This document shows positions 7,870 to 16,713 of a stretch of 64,000 nt of DNA, piece by piece. Position 1 is the first letter of the stretch, and each line of letters starts with the position of its first letter. The translations under genes and the position numbers were made by a program. The notes under the pieces were generated by a model that did not search any database, had not been told where the DNA came from, and was given only the letters and a program-made list of their open reading frames with translations. The DNA comes from Marilutibacter chinensis (GTDB taxonomy: Bacteria; Pseudomonadota; Gammaproteobacteria; Xanthomonadales; Xanthomonadaceae): NCBI RefSeq assembly GCF_021725675.1, contig NZ_JAKJPO010000010.1, positions 98,645-162,644 on the forward strand. Direction: 5' to 3'.

Positions 7870-8847
7870 ATGGTTGAAAGTCACGAATCGGATTCGTCGC
7901 TCATGGCTCCCCCGAACGCCGCCGCCAGCTCCGTCACCCCCGTCGCCGCGCCAGCCGGACAGCCCGGATCGGCCGCCGCGGAGGTCCGCGCCCACGACTG
8001 GGTGACCCCCCTGGAGCTGGGCGTGCTGGGGGCGATCTGGGGAGCGTCGTTCCTGTTCATGCGCGTCGCCGCGCCCGACTTCGGCGCGTTCCCGCTGGTC
8101 GAGGTGCGGCTGGGACTGGGTGCCTTGGTGCTGATGCCGTTCCTGTGGCGTTCGCGCAGCCGGTTTCCGCTGCGGCTGTGGCCGAAGCTCGCCGGCATCA
8201 GCCTGGTCAACTCGGCGGTGCCGTTCGTGCTGTTCGCCTGGGCGGCGCAGCATGCGCCGGCCGGGGTCGGCGCGATCACCAATGCGATGACGGTACTGTT
8301 CACCGCACTGATCGGATTTCTGTTCTTCGGCGAGCGGATCGGCACGCGGCGCGCGGTCGCGCTGTTCGCGGGCTTCGCCGGCGTGGTCGTGCTCGCCAGC
8401 GGCAAGGTCGCCGGGGCCAGCATCGGCTGGGCGGTCGCCGCCGGTGCGGGCGCGGCTTTCCTCTACGGCATCGGCATCAACCTGGTCCGCCGCCACCTGA
8501 CCGGACTGCCGCCGGCAGCGGTCGCCGCGGCGACCCTGGGCAGCGCCGCGCTGCTGGTGTCGCCGCTCGCGATCGCGCACTGGCCCGTCGAGCCGGTGCC
8601 CGCGCTTTCGTGGTTGTGCGCGGCGCTGCTCGGCGTGCTCTGCACCGGCATCGCCTTCGTCATGTACTACCGGTTGATCGCGCGGGTCGGCGCCAGCCGT
8701 GCGTCGACGGTCACCTACCTGGTACCGGTATTCGGCGTGGCCTGGGCATGGTGGCTGCTGGACGAGCCGTTGACGCTCACGATGGGCTTCGCCGGCGCGA
8801 TCATCCTCGCCAGCGTCGCGTTCAGCCAGGGCGGCAGGCGCGCATGA
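7870..8847 (+). CDS. DMT-superfamily transporter, EamA type (divergent from LysR)
   Basis: About 325 residues, ten predicted helices in two EamA halves: LELGVLGAIWGASFLFMRVA in the first, GAAFLYGIGINLVRR in the second. A polar Ala/Pro-rich tail of some 45 residues precedes the first helix. Starts are uncertain: TTG 7855, ATG 7870 and ATG 7903 are all in frame and none has a well-spaced SD. The stop overlaps the next gene's start (ATGA at 8844), coupling it to the ArsN2-type acetyltransferase. Control by the adjacent LysR protein is inferred from position. Confidence 0.88.
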   Translation: MVESHESDSSLMAPPNAAASSVTPVAAPAGQPGSAAAEVRAHDWVTPLELGVLGAIWGASFLFMRVAAPDFGAFPLVEVRLGLGALVLMPFLWRSRSRFPLRLWPKLAGISLVNSAVPFVLFAWAAQHAPAGVGAITNAMTVLFTALIGFLFFGERIGTRRAVALFAGFAGVVVLASGKVAGASIGWAVAAGAGAAFLYGIGINLVRRHLTGLPPAAVAAATLGSAALLVSPLAIAHWPVEPVPALSWLCAALLGVLCTGIAFVMYYRLIARVGASRASTVTYLVPVFGVAWAWWLLDEPLTLTMGFAGAIILASVAFSQGGRRA

Positions 8848-9497
8848 GCGCCGCAGACGCGGCACGGCCGGCGCAGCATCGGGCGCTGTTCGACTTCGAG
8901 ATCGACTTCAGCAACGGCGGCGGCATGCAGGGGCAGGGATTCCGCCTGGACATCGCCGGCGACGACATCAGCGATGCGGCGTTGGCCGACTACCTGGTCC
9001 GCGACATGCGCCTGCTGATGGTCGGAGCGGTACGGATCCTCGACAAGCGCATCATTGCCGAACCGCACAAGCGGCCGCGGATCGCGCCGGTCGATGTCGA
9101 TCCGGAGTCAACCGCCTTGATCGCGGCCGCCGGCCTGCCGACGGCCGACCTGACTCTGTCACCGGTGCGCCTGTTCGGGATCCGCCACGATGGCGTGCTG
9201 CAGGGCGTGGTCGGCATCGGTCATCTCGGGGGCGACGCGCTGCTGCGCTCGCTCGCCGTCGCCCCTGCGGTTCGTGGCCATGGCCTGGGCGGCGAACTCG
9301 TGCGCCATGCCGAACAGGCGGCGAGGGAGGCCGGCATACATCGGCTGTTCCTGCTGACCACCGACGCCACCGGCTATTTTGCCGGGCACGGGTACACGGC
9401 GTTCTCGCGCGAGGCGGCGCCGGCAGCGGTAACGGCCACCGTGCAGTTCGCGGCGCTGTGCCCGGTTTCAGCGGTGCTGATGTCGAAGCCGCTGTAG
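8844..9497 (+). CDS. Fusion of small conserved N-terminal domain with ArsN2-type GNAT acetyltransferase
   Basis: A 217-residue two-part protein. Residues about 10-75 (FDFEIDFSNGGGMQGQGFRL, LVRDMRLLMVGAVRILDKRI) match a small stand-alone protein I recall from other proteobacteria near cyclase-like genes. Residues about 95-217 are a GNAT domain of the ArsN2 kind: GVVGIGHLGGDALLRSLAVA, RGHGLGGELVRHAEQAA for acetyl-CoA binding, then LFLLTTDATGYFAGHGYTAF and FAALCPVSAVLMSK. ArsN2-like proteins are linked to arsenic resistance, but no ars gene is present here, so the substrate is open. It overlaps the transporter stop by four bases, implying coupled translation and possibly export of an acetylated product. 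Confidence 0.8.
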   Translation: MSAADAARPAQHRALFDFEIDFSNGGGMQGQGFRLDIAGDDISDAALADYLVRDMRLLMVGAVRILDKRIIAEPHKRPRIAPVDVDPESTALIAAAGLPTADLTLSPVRLFGIRHDGVLQGVVGIGHLGGDALLRSLAVAPAVRGHGLGGELVRHAEQAAREAGIHRLFLLTTDATGYFAGHGYTAFSREAAPAAVTATVQFAALCPVSAVLMSKPL

Positions 9498-9514
9498 CCC
9501 GGCGCTCCCGGCGA

Positions 9515-10825
9515 TCAGTCCGGATGGCGCCGCTGCGCGCGTGCCAGGCGGCCGCCGGTAGCCGCCCAGACCAGCGCGATCGATGCGCCGGCGATCGCGG
9601 CGACGGCCGGCTGCTGCGCGATCATGTCGACCAAGGTCTTGACCCAGCCGCTGACCGCGTCGGCACCGCGGTAGACGACGGTGTCGATGAAGTTCTTGCC
9701 CTTGTACTTGGCTTCCGGCGAGACCACCGTGTAGAGCATCTCGCGGCCCGGGCGGACGAACGCATACTCGCCGGCGCGCCGCACGATCATCACCACCGCC
9801 AGCACCGCGAAGGTCGGCGCGAACGCCAGCCACAGGAAGCCGGCGGCCACCACCAGCGGCACCGACACCAGCAGCACGCCGATGCCCAGCCGCTGTGCGA
9901 CCCGGCCGGTGATGAACAACTGCGACAGGATCGCCAGGGTCTGCACGATCGCATCGATCGTGCCGAATACCCGGGTCTGGTCGACCGGATCGGGGAATCT
10001 GGCCTCGACCAGCCGCGCCTGTTCGAAGTAGAGGAAGGTGGTGACGCTGGCCAACAGCAGCACGAACACCGCGATGCCAAGCAGGTAGGGCGAACGCAGC
10101 ACGGTGCTGGCGCCGGCGAACGGACTGCCGCCGAGCCGGAGCCGCCGGCCGCTGCTTCCCTCCTGGCCGTTTCCGGCATCCGCGGGCAGCGGATGCCGGT
10201 CGCGCCAGCGCTGCAGGCCCTCGCCGGCGACGATCGCGGCGAGCAGGAACAGCGCCGCGATCGCCAGCAGGCCGCCATGCCCGGTCGTCCCCACCAGTGC
10301 GACGCCGAGCAGCGGGCCGGTCAATCCGCCGAGACTGGCGCCGGCGGCCATCAGCGCGAACGTGCGCTTGGCCTGCGCGCTCGGGAACAGGTCGACCAGC
10401 ACGCTCCATGCCAGCGAGATCGCGATCATGTTGAACACCGACAGCCAGACATAGAAGCCGCGGGCCAGCCAGGCGTTGCCGGGATCGGCGTGGATCGCGG
10501 CCGCGAATGCCAGCAGGTTGGCGGCGAAGAAACCGTAGACCCACGCCAGGATGCGGCGGCGCTGCACCCGCGCGGCGACCCAGCCGAACAGCGGCATCGC
10601 CGCGAGGGTGGCGAAAAAGGTGGCGGTGAACAGCCATTGCAGGTTGTCCACGCCGCCGGCGATGCCCATCGTCTCGCGAACCGGGCGCAGCATGAAATAG
10701 CCGGTGAAAAGCAGGAAGAACAGCAATGCGCCGGCGAGCACCGGCATCGCCTCGTCCCCGCCGACGCCGAACAGGCGCGACGCCCAGCGGCCCGGCGCGT
10801 GCGGCGCGGCGTTCGGCGGGGTCAT
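9515..10825 (-). CDS. MFS / Npt-like transporter
   Basis: A 436-residue protein with about 12 membrane helices. The first contains LLFFLLFTGYFMLRPVRETMG; the FMLRPVR(D/E) motif is seen in proteins annotated as MFS or Npt1/Npt2-type nucleotide transporters of free-living bacteria. A polar loop near residues 200-235 separates the halves. The product is therefore a secondary transporter, substrate unknown. It begins 9 bases after the stop of the aldo/keto reductase on the same strand, so the two form a transcription unit. Confidence 0.82.
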   Translation of the reverse strand: MTPPNAAPHAPGRWASRLFGVGGDEAMPVLAGALLFFLLFTGYFMLRPVRETMGIAGGVDNLQWLFTATFFATLAAMPLFGWVAARVQRRRILAWVYGFFAANLLAFAAAIHADPGNAWLARGFYVWLSVFNMIAISLAWSVLVDLFPSAQAKRTFALMAAGASLGGLTGPLLGVALVGTTGHGGLLAIAALFLLAAIVAGEGLQRWRDRHPLPADAGNGQEGSSGRRLRLGGSPFAGASTVLRSPYLLGIAVFVLLLASVTTFLYFEQARLVEARFPDPVDQTRVFGTIDAIVQTLAILSQLFITGRVAQRLGIGVLLVSVPLVVAAGFLWLAFAPTFAVLAVVMIVRRAGEYAFVRPGREMLYTVVSPEAKYKGKNFIDTVVYRGADAVSGWVKTLVDMIAQQPAVAAIAGASIALVWAATGGRLARAQRRHPD

Positions 10826-10834
10826 CGCTCCGGG

Positions 10835-11806
10835 TCAGCTCAGCAGGGCGACCAGCGCCGCGCGCTGGGTTTCGTCCAGGAACGGACCGACGCCGGCCTT
10901 CAGGTTGTCGGCCTGGTGGCGGGGCTTGGACGTGGCCGGGATCACCACGTTCACCGCCGGATGCGCCAGCACGAACTTGAGGAACAACTGCGCCCACGAA
11001 TCGGCGCCGGCCTCGGCGGCCCAGTCCGGCAGCGGCCGGCCCTTCACCTGCGCGAACAGCCGGCCATCCTCGAACGCGCGGTTGATGATCACCGCGGTTC
11101 CGAGCTCCTGCGCCAGCGGCAACACTTCTCGCTCGGCGCCGCGCGACACCGGCGAGTAGTTGATCTGGACGAAATCGGGCTTCAGCCGGCGCATCGCCGC
11201 CGCGAGTTCGGCCTGGGCATGTTCCTGGTAATGGGTCAGCCCGGAGTAACGCACCTTGCCCTGCTGCTTCAGCTCCTCGATCAGCGCGAACTGGGTATCG
11301 GTGTCGCGCAGGTTGTGCACCTGCAGCAGCTCGACCTTGTCGGTGTGCAGGTCGCGCAACGAGCCGTTGAACTGCGCCAGGCCCTCGTCGCGTCCGGTCA
11401 CGCCGGATAGCTTGGTGGCGAGGAACAGTTTCCCGCGCGCGTCGGCGGCGGCCACCAGGTCGCCGAGCACGGGCTCGGAGCTGCCGTAGGTCGGTGCGGT
11501 GTCGATCAGCGTCGCACCGGAGGCGACGAACAGGCGAAGCGCTTCCTGCAGCGGTTCGCGCGCGGCCATGTCGTCGCCGACGTCGAGACTGCCTGACGTG
11601 CCCATGCCGATCACCGGCAACGATTCGCCGGTGCGCGGAATCGGTCGCGTCGCCAGCGAGCCCGGTGCCGGTGCCGCCGGAGGTGGGGGAGCCGCGCCTC
11701 CGTCCGGGGGGCGGGGCGCATCCTGGCTGCAGGCGACCAGCGGCGACAGGGCGAGTCCGCCGGCGGCGAGCGAGGCGACGGTGAGGAAATCTCGGCGACT
11801 GGTCAT
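10835..11806 (-). CDS. Tat-exported aldo/keto reductase, probable lipoprotein
   Basis: A 323-residue AKR. The N-terminus SRRDFLTVASLAAGGLAL is a twin-arginine signal and ends at LVAC, a lipobox, followed by a Pro/Ala linker. The catalytic tetrad is visible: Asp and Tyr in LIDTAPTYGSSEP, Lys in LFLATKLSG and His in LLQVHNL. The C-terminal NVVIPATSKPRHQADN is the NADPH-binding motif. A cofactor-loaded AKR would need Tat to cross folded, which fits the signal. Start is chosen at ATG 11806 because it places the RR motif at residues 4-5. It is the first gene of a pair with the transporter. Confidence 0.88.
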   Translation of the reverse strand: MTSRRDFLTVASLAAGGLALSPLVACSQDAPRPPDGGAAPPPPAAPAPGSLATRPIPRTGESLPVIGMGTSGSLDVGDDMAAREPLQEALRLFVASGATLIDTAPTYGSSEPVLGDLVAAADARGKLFLATKLSGVTGRDEGLAQFNGSLRDLHTDKVELLQVHNLRDTDTQFALIEELKQQGKVRYSGLTHYQEHAQAELAAAMRRLKPDFVQINYSPVSRGAEREVLPLAQELGTAVIINRAFEDGRLFAQVKGRPLPDWAAEAGADSWAQLFLKFVLAHPAVNVVIPATSKPRHQADNLKAGVGPFLDETQRAALVALLS

Positions 11807-11955
11807 GGCACGACCTCGTGGCAGGGATGGAAACCGCAGCTTGGGCAAGACTGCGTCAACGTTGTGCAGCCATACAGTGCCGATCGGCATGGCCGCTGTG
11901 ATGGCGCGCACGCACAGGGCCCCGCAATCCGGGCGCGGCGGCGCCGCCGCCGCTC

Positions 11956-12810
11956 TCAGCGCTGCCGCAGCATCCCGATCAGCGCGGTGGCGGCGGCCGG
12001 ATTGCGCGCCTTGGCCGCACTGATGAAGTAGATGAACACTTCGCGCGGCGCGTCGCCGCCCGTTTCCAGGGGCGCTTCGACGTGGGGCAGGTCGGACGGG
12101 TCGCCGCCGCGCGCCCACTGGTGCGCACGTTGGCCCCATTGCCGCAGCGCGGGTTCGGGATAGCCGGAATCGATCGAGGCCTGCGACCGCATCAGCCGCG
12201 CGTAGACGAAACTGCCGGTGAGATCGGCCAGCGAAGGGTACTGCTCGGAATCGGTGAACACGGTGGCGATTCCGCGCTCGCGCGCAAGCTTCAGGTAGGC
12301 CGGGTCGCGAAAGCTGTCGTGGCGGACCTCCAGCGCGTGACGGAGTGGTCGGCCGTCCAGTGCGTCGTGCAGGGCGTCGAGGAAGGCGGCCAGATCGTCG
12401 GGATCGAACACGCGCTGGGGTGCCAGCTGCCACAGGATCGGACCGAGCCGGTCGCCGAACTCGGCCAGGCCACCGTCGACGAATGCCCGCGCCTGGCCTC
12501 CGGCACGCGCGAGAGGACCGCCGTGGGTGACCCGCTTGGGCGCCTTCAGCGAGAACACGAAGCCATCCGGCGTCTCAGCCGCCCACTTGGCGTAGGTCGC
12601 AGGTTTCTGCGCGCCGTAGAACGTGCCGTTGATCTCGATGGCGCTCAGCTGGCGGCTGGCGTATTCAAGCTCGCGGCGCTGCACCAGCCCTTTCGGATAG
12701 AAATTGTCGCGCCATGGCGCGAAGGTCCAGCCGCCGATGCCGACGCGGATGCCGTGGATCGCCGGCGTCGCCGATGTTCCGCCGCCGTCGGTGGTCGTGA
12801 ACAGGTCCAA
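11956..12810 (-). CDS. DUF72 (YecE family) protein
   Basis: A 284-residue TIM-barrel-like protein. Hallmarks are GIRVGIGGWTFAPWRDNFYP, LSAIEINGTFYG, FVFSLKAPKRVTH, HALEVRHDSF and FVYARLMR. The family is almost universal but has no established biochemical function. It lies 149 bases upstream of the aldo/keto reductase on the same strand. A 16-base GC palindrome (11935-11950) just after its stop could act in transcription ending. Upstream is an 88-base gap before the end of the DUF885 gene. Confidence 0.9.
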   Translation of the reverse strand: MDLFTTTDGGGTSATPAIHGIRVGIGGWTFAPWRDNFYPKGLVQRRELEYASRQLSAIEINGTFYGAQKPATYAKWAAETPDGFVFSLKAPKRVTHGGPLARAGGQARAFVDGGLAEFGDRLGPILWQLAPQRVFDPDDLAAFLDALHDALDGRPLRHALEVRHDSFRDPAYLKLARERGIATVFTDSEQYPSLADLTGSFVYARLMRSQASIDSGYPEPALRQWGQRAHQWARGGDPSDLPHVEAPLETGGDAPREVFIYFISAAKARNPAAATALIGMLRQR

Positions 12811-12898
12811 TCGCGTCTCCTGCGTGTGCGGTCCAGGGTTGCGCTCGACGGGCTCGCCCGTCCGCCGGACGCGGCGAGAAGCCGCGGCCGGATGCGGT

Positions 12899-14728
12899 TC
12901 AACGTATCGGCTCGTCCAGCAACAACTGGCGTGCGAAGCGCACCGGCGGCGAGCCGAACGACAGCAGCTTGTCGTGGTAGGCCTTCAGATCGAATGCCTC
13001 GCCCTCGCGCTCTTCGACCTCGCGGCGGAGGTCCAGGTGCTCGCTGTAGCCGACATAGTAGGTGGACAGCTGCGCGGAGGTCAGCTGAGCGCGTTCCCAT
13101 TTGCCGGCCGCCTCGCGCTCCTGCTGGAAGGTGGTGACCGTCATCAGCTCCATCGCCTCCTCGCGGGTCATCCCGTCCACGTGGATGGCCTGGTCCAGCA
13201 GCGCGTTGGCCATCGCGCGCAGGTTCCACTTGCGGTTGATCAGCTGCATCAGCGGATCCTCGTCCATGTAGCCGGCGTCGGCCATGACCTTTTCCGCGTA
13301 CATCGCCCAGCCCTCGATGAACGGACCGGAGCCAAGCACCGCGCGCAGGGTCGACGGATACTTGTTGGAGTGCGCGAGTTGCAGGAAGTGGCCCGGCATC
13401 GCCTCGTGGATGCTCAGCTCGTGGATGGAACGGGTGTTGTACTCGCGCAGGAACGAATCGACCTGCGCCTGGGTCCAGTCGTCGGGAATCGGCGAGACCG
13501 CGTAGAAAGTGTCCAGTTCCTTGTCGAGCGGACCGGGCGAATCGCAGTAGGCGACGGTGACGCCGCGCTGGAACTCGGGCATCAGGATGATCTTGACCGG
13601 CGTGTCCGGCAGGGTGACGAGATCCTTCTCGCGGACGAAGGCGGTCGCCTGCTCGGTGCTGCGGGTCGCGACCTCGACCACCTCGTCGCGGGCCGGACGG
13701 TCGGCATAGGCAAGCTCGAGTGCCGCCTCGATCACCTGCTGCTGCTGTTCGGGCGTGGGAGCGTCGGGCATCGCCACCGGCGCGCCGTCGCGCCCTCGCA
13801 GCACGCCACGGGCGATCCCGTACATCTCGGCGCGGGTTCTTTCGATGTCGGCCTCGACCCGGGTGCGGATCTCCTGGCGCGACAGCGGCGAGTTCAACGC
13901 GAACGCCAGCTTCTCGTCGTACAGCGTCTCGCCGATGCGGAAGTCGCCCTTGGCGTTCGGCACCAGGGTCTGGTCCAGCCAGGTCTGATGCTCTTCGACT
14001 GCCTTGCGCAGCGTTGCGACGGCTGCATCGAGCTGCTTGCGATCCTCGCCCTTGAGCCGGCCGGCGTGGGGCAGGATCAGTCCATCGACCAGGCTGAGGA
14101 TGCCGGCATTCTGCGCGGCCACCTTGTCGGCATGGATCCGCGGCACCCGCGCCGGATCGAGGTTCTGGCGCATCTGCGTGAACAGGGTCGGGATCTGCTG
14201 CATGCGGGCGGTCGCAGACTTCAGCCGCTGCGGCATCGGTGCGAAGTCGCGCGCCATCAGCCCGTACAGCGCACTGCCGGCGAGCTGGCTGTAGATCTGC
14301 GGATCCCACGCCCAGCTCTGCAGCGTTTCGCCGCTCCAGATGTCGTAGCGCAGCTGGTTGCGCAGGATCGCCGCATCGACCTGGTTCTCGCGCGACAGTG
14401 CCGAGGTGTCGATGGTGTCGAGCTGGGTCAGGATCCTGCGCTGGAACTCCAGCGCACGCGTGCGGCCGCCCTGGCTGAGGTCGTCGATGCGGTCGTCGTA
14501 GCGGTGGTCGCCGATCTGGGTGGCGGCGACCGGCGACAGCTCCATCGACTTCTCCAGCCACTGTCCGGCCAGTTCCTGGAACGCCGCATCGGCCACGGCG
14601 GTGGCGGCGGCATCGGTCGCCATCGGCGCGCCTTCCGGCGTCTGCGAGGGACCGGGCTGGCAGGCGGCGAGCGCGAATGCGAGCAGGCTCGGAACAAGCA
14701 GGGCGGCGGCGATCGGGGACGGGCGCAT
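12899..14728 (-). CDS. DUF885 family lipoprotein, putative peptidase
   Basis: A 609-residue protein, usual for the family. The N-terminus is a lipoprotein signal (IAAALLVPSLLAFALAAC). The DUF885 core includes HELSIHEAMPGHFLQLAH, an H-E-x-x-P-G-H motif that resembles a zinc-metallopeptidase site, and YPSTLRAVLGSGPFIEGWA with a downstream Glu. Location would be the periplasmic face of a membrane. It diverges from the TldD gene across a 172-base spacer that must hold both promoters. Peptidase activity is inferred, not established for this branch. Confidence 0.88.
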   Translation of the reverse strand: MRPSPIAAALLVPSLLAFALAACQPGPSQTPEGAPMATDAAATAVADAAFQELAGQWLEKSMELSPVAATQIGDHRYDDRIDDLSQGGRTRALEFQRRILTQLDTIDTSALSRENQVDAAILRNQLRYDIWSGETLQSWAWDPQIYSQLAGSALYGLMARDFAPMPQRLKSATARMQQIPTLFTQMRQNLDPARVPRIHADKVAAQNAGILSLVDGLILPHAGRLKGEDRKQLDAAVATLRKAVEEHQTWLDQTLVPNAKGDFRIGETLYDEKLAFALNSPLSRQEIRTRVEADIERTRAEMYGIARGVLRGRDGAPVAMPDAPTPEQQQQVIEAALELAYADRPARDEVVEVATRSTEQATAFVREKDLVTLPDTPVKIILMPEFQRGVTVAYCDSPGPLDKELDTFYAVSPIPDDWTQAQVDSFLREYNTRSIHELSIHEAMPGHFLQLAHSNKYPSTLRAVLGSGPFIEGWAMYAEKVMADAGYMDEDPLMQLINRKWNLRAMANALLDQAIHVDGMTREEAMELMTVTTFQQEREAAGKWERAQLTSAQLSTYYVGYSEHLDLRREVEEREGEAFDLKAYHDKLLSFGSPPVRFARQLLLDEPIR

Positions 14729-14900
14729 GAGAGACTCCGGACGTGGTGCAGAGCGCAGGCGTCAAGCATACCGTTCGCGTGCGCGAGGTGGCGGCATGCC
14801 GCGCCGACCGTGCCATTGGTGGGTTTGACGGGTCCGGCGGCACCCGCAAGAATCCGGACGGTATCGGTCGGCGTCCCGCCCGGCTGCTGCGGAGAACGTC
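14729..14900. promoter_or_regulatory. Divergent spacer between DUF885 and the TldD cluster
   Basis: The two genes are transcribed away from each other, so promoters for both should lie here. I do not see a strong sigma-70 pair. The only clear signal is GGAGAA at 14891-14896, five bases before the TTG start of the first TldD gene. Confidence 0.4.
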
Positions 14901-16535
14901 TTGCATCGCCGCGATTTCCTCATCCTCGGTGGGCTGGGCGCATGCGGGCTCGCCCTGCCCGGGCTCGGCGGCAGGGCGGTCGCGGCCGAGACCTTCGCTG
15001 CGACGCTGGAGCCGGCCTTCAAGAAGGGGATCGCCGACGCGGCCCTGTCGGCCGCCGTCGAAGCGGGCGCCGAGTACTGCGACGTGCGCATTGGCCGCTA
15101 CCTGCGGCAGGCGCTGATGACCCGCGAGGACAAGGTCGAGAATGTCGTCAACACCGAATCCACCGGCGCCGGCGTGCGGGTGCTGGTCGATGGCGCCTGG
15201 GGCTTCGCTGCGACCCACGTGTTGTCCGGGGATGGTGTGGTCCAGGCGGTCCGGCAGGCGCTGGCGATCGCGCGGGCCAACGCCGGGATCCAGCGCGAGC
15301 CGGTGCGGTTGGCGCCGGTGAAGGGCGTCGGTGAGGTGTCCTGGCGCACGCCGATCCGTCGCAACGCGATGACCGTGCCGGTGGCCGAGAAGGCTGCACT
15401 GCTGCTGGACGTGAACGCGGCGGCGATGAACGCCGGCGCGGACTTCATCGCCTCGCGCCTGTTCCTGGTCAACGAACAGAAATACTTCGCCAGCACCGAC
15501 GGTTCCTACATCGATCAGGACGTGCACCGCATCTGGGCGCCGTTCACCGTCACCGCGGTCGACAAGGCCAGCGGCAGGTTCCGCACCCGCGACGGCCTGT
15601 CGCCGCCGATGGGAATGGGTTACGAGTTCATGGATGCCGATCCGGACGGACAGGTGCAGTTGCCGGGAGACCTGGTCGCCTACGCCCGCTCCTACGACAT
15701 GCGGGCGGACGCGGTCGCCGCGGCAAGGCAGGCACGCGAGAAACTGAAGGCGCCGTCGGTCAAGCCCGGTCGCTACGATCTGGTGCTGGATCCGTCCCAT
15801 CTGTTCCTGACCATCCACGAAAACGTCGGCCATCCACTGGAGCTGGACCGCGTGCTCGGCTACGAGGCCAACTACGCCGGCACCAGCTTCGCGACCCTCG
15901 ACAAGCGCGAGTCCGGCTACCGCTACGGCAGCGGGCGGGTGAACTTCTTCGCCGATCGCGTCCAGCCCGGAAGCCTCGGAGCGGTCGGCTACGACGACGA
16001 AGGCGTGAAGACGAAACGCTGGGACCTGGTCCGTGACGGCGTGCTGGTCGATTACCAGTGCACCCGCGATCAGGCCCACATCCTCGGCAAGAGCGAGTCC
16101 GACGGCTGCAGCTACGCGGACTCATGGGCCAGCGTGCAGTTCCAGCGCATGCCGAACGTGTCGCTGGCGCCGGGACGGGAGGAACTGAGCGTGGCCGGGA
16201 TGATCCGCGACGTGGAGCGCGGCATCTACATCCACGGGCGCGGCTCCTATTCGATCGACCAGCAGCGCTACAATGCGCAGTTCGGCGGGCAGCTGTTCTA
16301 CGAGATCAGGAACGGCGAGATCGCCGGCATGATCGAGGACGTCGCCTACCAGATACGCACTCCGGAGTTCTGGGGCGCGTGCTCGGCGATCTGCGACGAA
16401 CGCGACTTCCGCTTCGGCGGTTCGTTCTTCGACGGCAAGGGCCAGCCGCCGCAGGTGTCGGCGGTCTCGCACGGCGCCGCCACTGCGCGCTTCGACGGCA
16501 TCAGCGTGATCAACACCGCGCGCAGCCTGGGTTGA
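14901..16535 (+). CDS. TldD-family metallopeptidase with Tat signal, copy 1
   Basis: A 544-residue TldD/PmbA-family protein. It opens MHRRDFLILGGLGACGLALP, a twin-arginine signal, so it should be exported folded, unlike the cytoplasmic E. coli TldD. The family zinc motif H-E-x-x-x-H is at residues about 306-311 (IHENVGHPLELDRVLG). Other conserved blocks are TESTGAGVRVLVDGAWGF and GIYIHGRGSYSIDQQRYNAQ. The expected third ligand, a Cys near the C-terminus in E. coli TldD, is not obvious at the aligned place (FFDGKGQ). Start is TTG with a good GGAGAA upstream; no better start exists because the Tat motif begins right after it. It is the first gene of the cluster and is closely matched by the next gene. 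Confidence 0.9.
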   Translation: MHRRDFLILGGLGACGLALPGLGGRAVAAETFAATLEPAFKKGIADAALSAAVEAGAEYCDVRIGRYLRQALMTREDKVENVVNTESTGAGVRVLVDGAWGFAATHVLSGDGVVQAVRQALAIARANAGIQREPVRLAPVKGVGEVSWRTPIRRNAMTVPVAEKAALLLDVNAAAMNAGADFIASRLFLVNEQKYFASTDGSYIDQDVHRIWAPFTVTAVDKASGRFRTRDGLSPPMGMGYEFMDADPDGQVQLPGDLVAYARSYDMRADAVAAARQAREKLKAPSVKPGRYDLVLDPSHLFLTIHENVGHPLELDRVLGYEANYAGTSFATLDKRESGYRYGSGRVNFFADRVQPGSLGAVGYDDEGVKTKRWDLVRDGVLVDYQCTRDQAHILGKSESDGCSYADSWASVQFQRMPNVSLAPGREELSVAGMIRDVERGIYIHGRGSYSIDQQRYNAQFGGQLFYEIRNGEIAGMIEDVAYQIRTPEFWGACSAICDERDFRFGGSFFDGKGQPPQVSAVSHGAATARFDGISVINTARSLG

Positions 16536-16713
16536 CCCGCTGCGGTCGCACCGTTCGTGCCGGAAGCTCGCGCGTCCATGACAAAAGTCATTTGACGCCC
16601 CTGCAGGCGGGGGCAAGAATCGGGACGTTGTGCGTGGTCCGGCCACGCGAACGCCCGCCTCCATCCCCGCTGCCCGGCCCTCGCGCCGGCGGCACCCTTT
16701 CGGGAGAGCTGCC

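Noticed and set aside
9458..11410. A 650-codon plus-strand frame
   Set aside because: Antisense to the MFS transporter and aldo/keto reductase, with Gln/His/Arg-rich translation and no SD.
11935..11950. 16-base perfect palindrome GCGGCGGCGCCGCCGC
   Set aside because: Pure GC repeats of GCC/GGC are expected by chance at this base composition; it has no T-run and no conserved position that I can judge.
12645..16079. An open frame of 1144 codons on the minus strand
   Set aside because: It runs antisense to the DUF885, TldD and neighbouring genes; sequence is low-complexity Arg/Ala/Gly and has no family pattern. Long antisense frames are expected with GC-rich third positions.
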